Source: Pseudomonas sp. BCA17 (GTDB lineage: Bacteria; Pseudomonadota; Gammaproteobacteria; Pseudomonadales; Pseudomonadaceae). Taken from it: 64,000 nt of DNA. The DNA lies in the NCBI RefSeq assembly GCF_004519405.1, contig NZ_SGWI01000005.1, forward strand, positions 124,001 through 188,000. Reading direction: 5' to 3'. Of this stretch, positions 59,558 to 64,000 are shown in pieces (positions within the stretch are counted from its first letter, which is position 1; every line of letters starts with the position of its first letter). Below the pieces are notes generated by a model. The model saw only the letters and a program-made list of their open reading frames with translations. It made no database searches and was not told the DNA's origin. The position numbers and the translations under genes are program-made.

Positions 59558-60580
59558 TCAGTGAGTGCGGGTGACTTTGCTCAAGTGACGCGGCTGGTCC
59601 GGGTCCATGCCCCGGGCAACTGCCAGGCCTGCGGCCATCACGTAAAAGCTCTGGATCGCCAGGATCGGATCCAGGCTCGGGTGTTCGGCGCGGCTCAGGG
59701 TCAGGTCGCGTTCGGCAATATCGTCCGGCGCGGCCAGCAGCACACGGGCGCCGCGCTGGCGCATATCGGCGGCCAGGCTCAGCAGGCCGGCCTGTTCGGC
59801 TCCACGTGGGGCGAACACCAGCAAGGGGTAGTTCTTGTCGATCAAGGCCATCGGCCCGTGGCGTACTTCGGCGCTGCTGAAGGCTTCGGCCTGGATCGCC
59901 GAGGTTTCCTTGAGCTTGAGCGCGGCTTCCTGGGCGATGGCAAACCCTGCGCCACGGCCGATCACCATCAGTTGCCGGCAGTCGCGCAGGGCGTCGATAG
60001 CCAGGCGCCAATCCTGCTGGGCGGCTGCACGCAGTTCGCCAGGCAAGGCGCGGCAGGCTTGCAGCAGGTCGTCTTCCTGGTTCCAGTGGCCGATCAGCAA
60101 CGCGCTGGCACTCAATGTGGCGATAAAACTCTTAGTGGCGGCAACGCTTTGTTCCGGCCCGGCGCACAGCGGCAGATGGAATTCGCAGGCGGCTTCCAGC
60201 GGCGAGCCTTCGGCGTTGACCAGCGAGATGCTCAGGGCTCCGCGTTTGCGCAGCAGGCGCAGGCTGTTGACCAAGTCCGGGCTCTGACCGGATTGAGAAA
60301 AACCGAACGCCACCTGGCCGCTGACTTTCAACGGTGCCTGCAACAGGGTCACCACCGACATCGGCAACGAGGCCACCGGGATGCCCACGTGCTGCATAGT
60401 CAAGTACGCAAAGTAACTGGCGGCGTGGTCCGAGCTGCCACGGGCGATGGTCATCGCCACTTGTGGCGGCTGGCGGCGCAGGCGGCCGGCGACTTCTTCG
60501 AGCAGCGGGTCCAGGCGTTGCAGTTGTGCCGCAACGGCGTCGCACGAGGCCAGTGCCTCTTCAAGCATTTTTGAAGTCAA
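59558..60580 (-). CDS. SIS-domain glucosamine-6-phosphate deaminase (NagB-II type)
   Basis: The 340-residue protein has two SIS sugar-isomerase domains (IARGSSDHAASYFAYLTM near residue 43, FGFSQSGQSPDLVNSL near 93, ALKLKETSAIQAEAFSSAEV near 216), as in the isomerase half of GlmS but without the glutaminase domain. Such proteins act as a deaminase-isomerase of glucosamine-6-phosphate, giving fructose-6-phosphate and ammonia. It overlaps nagA by 20 bases and sits between nagA and nagF, which supports that role. Confidence 0.88.
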   Translation of the reverse strand: MTSKMLEEALASCDAVAAQLQRLDPLLEEVAGRLRRQPPQVAMTIARGSSDHAASYFAYLTMQHVGIPVASLPMSVVTLLQAPLKVSGQVAFGFSQSGQSPDLVNSLRLLRKRGALSISLVNAEGSPLEAACEFHLPLCAGPEQSVAATKSFIATLSASALLIGHWNQEDDLLQACRALPGELRAAAQQDWRLAIDALRDCRQLMVIGRGAGFAIAQEAALKLKETSAIQAEAFSSAEVRHGPMALIDKNYPLLVFAPRGAEQAGLLSLAADMRQRGARVLLAAPDDIAERDLTLSRAEHPSLDPILAIQSFYVMAAGLAVARGMDPDQPRHLSKVTRTH

Positions 60581-61667
60581 TGGTTTCTCCTTCGACCATT
60601 ACGTCGGTCAGATGCAGGGAGCGGTCCAGGCGCACGCAGTCGGCAAAACTGCCGGGTTGCAGGCGCCCGCGTTCTTCGATGCCCAGGTAGTCCGCAGGAA
60701 ACTGCGACAGGCGTTGTGAGGCTTCGCTGATAGGCAGGCCGATTTTCACCAGGTTGCGCAGCGCCTGATCCATGGTCAGGGTGCTGCCGGCGAGGGTGCC
60801 GTCGGCCAGGCGCACACCGCCCAGGCATTTGGTCACGGTGTGGCTGCCCAGCTTGTATTCGCCGTCGGGCATACCGGCGGCGGCGGTGGAGTCGGTGACG
60901 CAGTAAAGGCATGGGATTGCACGCAGGGCCACGCGCATCGCGCCGGGGTGGACGTGCAGCAGGTCCGGGATCAATTCGGCGTACTTGGCATGGGCCAGCG
61001 CGGCGCCGACGATGCCCGGCTCGCGGTGATGCAGCGGGCTCATGGCGTTGTACAAATGAGTGAAGCTGGTGGCCCCGGCGGCGAGGGCGGCGACGCCTTC
61101 TTCGTAGCTGCCCAGGGTGTGGCCGATTTGCATACGCACGCCGCGCTCGCTGAGTGCGCGGATCAGGGCGTCATGCCCGGCGATCTCCGGGGCGATGGTG
61201 ATCACGCGGATCGGCGCCAGGCGCAAGTAGGCTTCCACTTCGGCCATCAGTGCGGTGTGGGCAAAGTTGGGTTGGGCGCCGAGTTTTCCCGGATTGATGT
61301 AGGGGCCTTCCAGGTGCACGCCGAGCACTCGGGCTGCACCCGCAGGACGCTGCTCACAGAACGTGCCGAGCTGGCCGAGCACACGGGAGATTTCGTCTAC
61401 CGGCGCAGTCATGGTGGTGGCCAGCAGCGAGGTCGTACCAAATCGCACGTGGGTGCGGGTGATGGTCTCGAAGGCATCGCTGCCTTCCATGATGTCCGCG
61501 CCGCCGCCGCCGTGTACGTGCAGGTCGATAAAGCCCGGTAACAGGTAGGGCAACGCGTTTTGCGCCGGGTCGCATGGTGTGCCTTCGATGGCGACTACCT
61601 TGCCGTATTCGTGCACCAGGCGGCCGCGAATCCAGCCGCTGGGCGTAAGGATGTTGTCTTCGGACAT
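60561..61667 (-). CDS. nagA: N-acetylglucosamine-6-phosphate deacetylase
   Basis: NagA removes the acetyl group from GlcNAc-6-phosphate. The 368-residue amidohydrolase has DLHVHGGGGAD, HLEGPYINPGKLGAQ, HLYNAMSPLHHREPG and the catalytic Asp in TDSTAAAGMPDGEY. The ATG at 61667 (MSEDNILTPSGWI) is preferred over an upstream codon. It lies 10 bases from the nagR stop, first of the catabolic genes in the operon. Confidence 0.95.
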   Translation of the reverse strand: MSEDNILTPSGWIRGRLVHEYGKVVAIEGTPCDPAQNALPYLLPGFIDLHVHGGGGADIMEGSDAFETITRTHVRFGTTSLLATTMTAPVDEISRVLGQLGTFCEQRPAGAARVLGVHLEGPYINPGKLGAQPNFAHTALMAEVEAYLRLAPIRVITIAPEIAGHDALIRALSERGVRMQIGHTLGSYEEGVAALAAGATSFTHLYNAMSPLHHREPGIVGAALAHAKYAELIPDLLHVHPGAMRVALRAIPCLYCVTDSTAAAGMPDGEYKLGSHTVTKCLGGVRLADGTLAGSTLTMDQALRNLVKIGLPISEASQRLSQFPADYLGIEERGRLQPGSFADCVRLDRSLHLTDVMVEGETIDFKNA

Positions 61668-61677
61668 GGGCAGTTCT

Positions 61678-62436
61678 CTAAGGCCGCAACTCGGCGGCAA
61701 AGTCATACCTGCGCAGCTCTGCTACGAAGTCGTAGTAGTCGTTGCGGCAATAGGTGTCGGTGATTTCAATCGGGGTGTTGTCGGCGGTGTAGCCGACCCG
61801 AGTCATCAGCAGCATGGCGGTGCCAGGGGCAATGCCCACCAGCTTGGCGAACTCGTCGGAAGCGTTGATCGCCTGGATATGCTGCAGGGCGCGCACGATG
61901 GGTTTGCCGATGCCTTCGAGGTATTCGTACAGCGAATTGCCGATGGCCTGCGGGTTCGGCAGTACCGACGCGGGCATGGCGGTCATTTCAATCGCCATCA
62001 CGGTGTCATCGGCTTTGCGCAAACGCTTGAGGCGCGCCACTTTGTCGGTGGGCGACAGCGCCAGGCGGATCAGCTCTTCGTGGGTTGGCGGGGTGATTTC
62101 ACGCTCCAGCCATTGGGAGCTGGGCACAAACCCCTTGAGCCTTAACATCTCGCTGAAGCCCGACAGGCGTGACAGCGGCTGTTCCAGGCGCGGGGTGATA
62201 AAGGTGCCGGAACCCTGGCTGCGGCGGATCAGGCCCTGGGCCAGCAGCACTTCCAGGGCTTTACGGGCGGTGACCCGCGAGATGCCCAGTTGTTCGCTGA
62301 GTACGCGTTCCGACGGCAGCGCCTGTTCGGATTTCCACTGGCCGGCATGGATCGCCGCTTCCAGATTGCGCGCCAATTGCAGGTACAACGGCGTGGATTG
62401 TTTGTCGTCGGGGCGCAGGGTCAGGATGGCGTTCAT
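61678..62436 (-). CDS. nagR: GntR-family repressor NagR
   Basis: The 252-residue protein has a HutC-type winged HTH (residues about 12-78; ALPSERVLSEQLGISRVTARKALE) and a UTRA sensor domain. It heads the nag operon and probably represses it until GlcNAc-6-phosphate or glucosamine-6-phosphate accumulates. Two similar operator-like sites in opposite orientation lie in its upstream region. Confidence 0.9.
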   Translation of the reverse strand: MNAILTLRPDDKQSTPLYLQLARNLEAAIHAGQWKSEQALPSERVLSEQLGISRVTARKALEVLLAQGLIRRSQGSGTFITPRLEQPLSRLSGFSEMLRLKGFVPSSQWLEREITPPTHEELIRLALSPTDKVARLKRLRKADDTVMAIEMTAMPASVLPNPQAIGNSLYEYLEGIGKPIVRALQHIQAINASDEFAKLVGIAPGTAMLLMTRVGYTADNTPIEITDTYCRNDYYDFVAELRRYDFAAELRP

Positions 62437-62493
62437 CTGTCAGGTGTCCGATGCGGTTATTGGAGTGTTGTCGCCCGGTATTGGCCGAAAATT

Positions 62494-62511
62494 AATACCA
62501 CTTAAATACCA
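62494..62511. promoter_or_regulatory. NagR-type site A
   Basis: AATACCACTTAAATACCA holds two direct ATACCA units 11 bases apart, upstream of nagR. The reverse complement resembles site B. Confidence 0.55.
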
Positions 62512-62566
62512 TGTCAATGCAGCCAAAACGGTGCGAACGCTGGTTTTAGGGGTAAATAATGGTGCC

Positions 62567-62584
62567 TGGTATCAAGTGGTATTA
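62567..62584. promoter_or_regulatory. NagR-type site B
   Basis: TGGTATCAAGTGGTATTA is an inverted, near-identical copy of site A, with its direct TGGTAT units 10 bases apart. The two sites are about 55 bases apart. Confidence 0.55.
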
Positions 62585-62699
62585 GAGAGGTCTTTATCGC
62601 GCGCAGAACAGCGCAGCCCGGCGCGGTGAACTGGTATTCACCGGCAGGCGCCGCCAGGGGCAGGAGTTTTTTTCGAATTATTTTACGAACGGTGCGGGA

Positions 62700-63203
62700 T
62701 TACGGACGAATCTCGATCAGGGTGCCGTCTTTGACCAGGTTCCAGACTTCGCGCATGTCCACGTTGCGCATGCCGATGCAACCGTCGGTCCAGTCCAGGG
62801 TGTGAAACAACTGCTCCGGGTAATCCGCACTGTCGGGGGTACCATGGATCATGATCATGCTGCCCGGTTTTACCCCTTCACGGCGGGCGCGGGCGGCGTC
62901 GCTGATATTAGGGTAGGAAATGTGCATCGACAGGTTGAATCGCTCGCTGGTCTTGCGCCAGTCGATCCAGTAGAGGCCTTCCGGTGTGCGGCGGTCGCCC
63001 TCGATCAGCTTGGCCCCCTTGGGGTTGCGGCCCAGGGAAATGCGGTAGGTCTTGAGAGGCTTGCCGTCATTGATCAACTGCAACTGACGGGCGGACTTGA
63101 GCACCAGGATTTTTTCGACTGGCTTGCCGCCGATGATTTCCACCGTGGAGGCCGAAGACAACGTAGCGAATGACAGGCAGAAAACAGCGAGCAACCAACG
63201 CAT
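62700..63203 (-). CDS. L,D-transpeptidase (YkuD family)
   Basis: The 167-residue protein has a signal peptide (LLAVFCLSFATLSSAST) and a YkuD domain with H120 (MIMIHGTP) and the nucleophile C142 (WTDGCIGMRN). Such enzymes form 3-3 cross-links in peptidoglycan or attach lipoproteins to it. It stands alone between the nag operon and a NUDIX gene. Confidence 0.93.
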   Translation of the reverse strand: MRWLLAVFCLSFATLSSASTVEIIGGKPVEKILVLKSARQLQLINDGKPLKTYRISLGRNPKGAKLIEGDRRTPEGLYWIDWRKTSERFNLSMHISYPNISDAARARREGVKPGSMIMIHGTPDSADYPEQLFHTLDWTDGCIGMRNVDMREVWNLVKDGTLIEIRP

Positions 63204-63242
63204 TGAAACGGTTTCCCTTGTAGAAAAATGCTGCCTTGAGTG

Positions 63243-63791
63243 TTATTTGGCCGATGGCATCATGGGCGGCACCGACTCGCTGCGCACCGGGAACACTTGC
63301 TGCCGGCGGTCGGCGAAGAAGCATTCTAAGGTACGCCCGACCGTGCGGAAAGCCAGCTCTGACCAAGGGATGTCGGCTTCATCGAACAGCTTCACCTCAA
63401 GGCTCTCGGGGCCTGCGGCAAAGTCCAGGTCGAGCAGCTCGGCGCGGTAGAAGATATGCACCTGGCTGATGTGCGGCACATCGATCAGGGTATAGATGCT
63501 CAGGTTGCGTACACGGGCGCAGGCTTCCTCCAGCGTTTCACGCGTGGCCGCCTGCTCCACGGTCTCGCCGTTCTCCATGAAGCCTGCGGGCAGCGTCCAG
63601 TAACCCAGGCGTGGCTCGATGGCGCGGCGGCACAGCAACACTTTATCGCCCCACACCGGCACCGTGCCGGCGACGATATTGGGGTTCTGATAGTGAATGG
63701 TCGAGCAGTGATCGCACACATAACGCAGGCGGCCGTCGCCTTCGGGAATGCGCTGGGTAACCGGTTTACCGCACTGGCTGCAGAAGTTCAT
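63243..63791 (-). CDS. NUDIX hydrolase with N-terminal zinc ribbon
   Basis: The 182-residue protein starts MNFCSQCGKPVTQRIPEGDG with a four-cysteine zinc knuckle (C4, C7, C26, C29), then a Nudix box (GFMENGETVEQAATRETLEE) that keeps the metal-binding glutamates. It probably hydrolyses a nucleotide-linked pyrophosphate (the zinc ribbon recalls NudC-type enzymes, though it is shorter). It is divergent from the next gene at the window end. Confidence 0.88.
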   Translation of the reverse strand: MNFCSQCGKPVTQRIPEGDGRLRYVCDHCSTIHYQNPNIVAGTVPVWGDKVLLCRRAIEPRLGYWTLPAGFMENGETVEQAATRETLEEACARVRNLSIYTLIDVPHISQVHIFYRAELLDLDFAAGPESLEVKLFDEADIPWSELAFRTVGRTLECFFADRRQQVFPVRSESVPPMMPSAK

Positions 63792-63937
63792 GCTGGGGTT
63801 CCTGGAGAGTGAGCCTATCTTGGCTTGGCGGGCAGGGCCCTGCAAGTTGTCGTTTCGCGACATGCTGCGGGTTTTGGGGTTGGGTGCCTGCCTGCTTTGG
63901 TGCATGATGCAAGGTAGCCAACAGACCGAGATGACTC

Positions 63938-64000
63938 ATGCTGGACGAGCTACTTCGCCGGGTAAGCAACCACACCCCTCACACATTGGAGACTGACGGG
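63938..64000 (+). CDS. CoA pyrophosphatase (NUDIX), N-terminal part
   Basis: Only the first 21 codons are inside the window: MLDELLRRVSNHTPHTLETD and onward. This start matches the CoA pyrophosphatase NUDIX proteins that lie next to the zinc-ribbon NUDIX gene in Pseudomonas. The catalytic box is beyond the window, so the call rests on the N-terminus and position alone. Confidence 0.55.
   Translation, partial: MLDELLRRVSNHTPHTLETDG

Overview
The window is chromosomal DNA from a Pseudomonas of the fluorescens group. The gene order queA-tgt-yajC-secDF-suhB-trmJ-cysE-iscRSUA-hscBA-fdx-iscX-ndk-rlmN-pilF-rodZ-ispG-hisS-yfgM-bamB-der, and later mltF-purL-nag, is the pseudomonad arrangement. GC-rich codon use and many fluorescens-type REP/REPIN repeats (GGGAGCAAGCT / GCTTGCTCGC cores) between genes agree with this.

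Region 1 (1-23.5 kb) is core housekeeping, nearly all on the + strand: queuosine tRNA modification (queA, tgt), Sec translocation accessory factors (yajC, secD, secF), a glycine-zipper protein, suhB on the - strand, trmJ, cysE, the complete ISC iron-sulfur cluster operon led by iscR with a recognisable IscR box over its promoter, then ndk, rlmN, the pilF pilotin, rodZ, ispG, hisS, yfgM, bamB and der.

Region 2 (23.5-36 kb) has an aminotransferase/omega-amidase pair (probably methionine/glutamine transamination and repair), then a - strand block with leuA, a short Leu-containing upstream peptide ORF, an M23 peptidase, xseA and a LysR regulator divergent from a TauE/SafE exporter. A conserved Cys-rich protein of unknown function and guaB-guaA follow.

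Region 3 (35.9-40.2 kb) looks accessory: a 690-residue protein with a TerD-like domain near its C-terminus, an APH(3')-II-like aminoglycoside phosphotransferase, and an AbiEi-like winged-helix protein without a visible toxin partner. No integrase, transposase or boundary repeats are visible. tadA, which I expect between guaA and mltF from P. aeruginosa, is not here.

Region 4 (40.2-48.7 kb) is a trehalose PTS module: treR, twin TreR-type operators, treP (EIIBC), treC, a LamB-type porin, an EIIA-HPr-EI fusion and a small EIIB-like protein lacking the phosphorylated cysteine. Region 5 (48.7-54.9 kb) has mltF, purL, a small PII/NIF3-like gene and a small beta-rich orphan. Region 6 (55.2-62.5 kb) is the N-acetylglucosamine PTS operon on the - strand (nagR-nagA-SIS deaminase-nagF-nagE), whose EIIA-HPr-EI fusion is a paralogue of the one in the trehalose module. 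The window closes with an L,D-transpeptidase, a NUDIX hydrolase and the start of a CoA pyrophosphatase gene.

The points most worth following are the TerD-like protein and its accessory block, the leuA leader ORF, the cysteine-less EIIB domains (one free, one fused in NagE), A-rich Hfq/Crc-type motifs in front of sugar-uptake genes, and the duplicated operator arrangements of treR and nagR.
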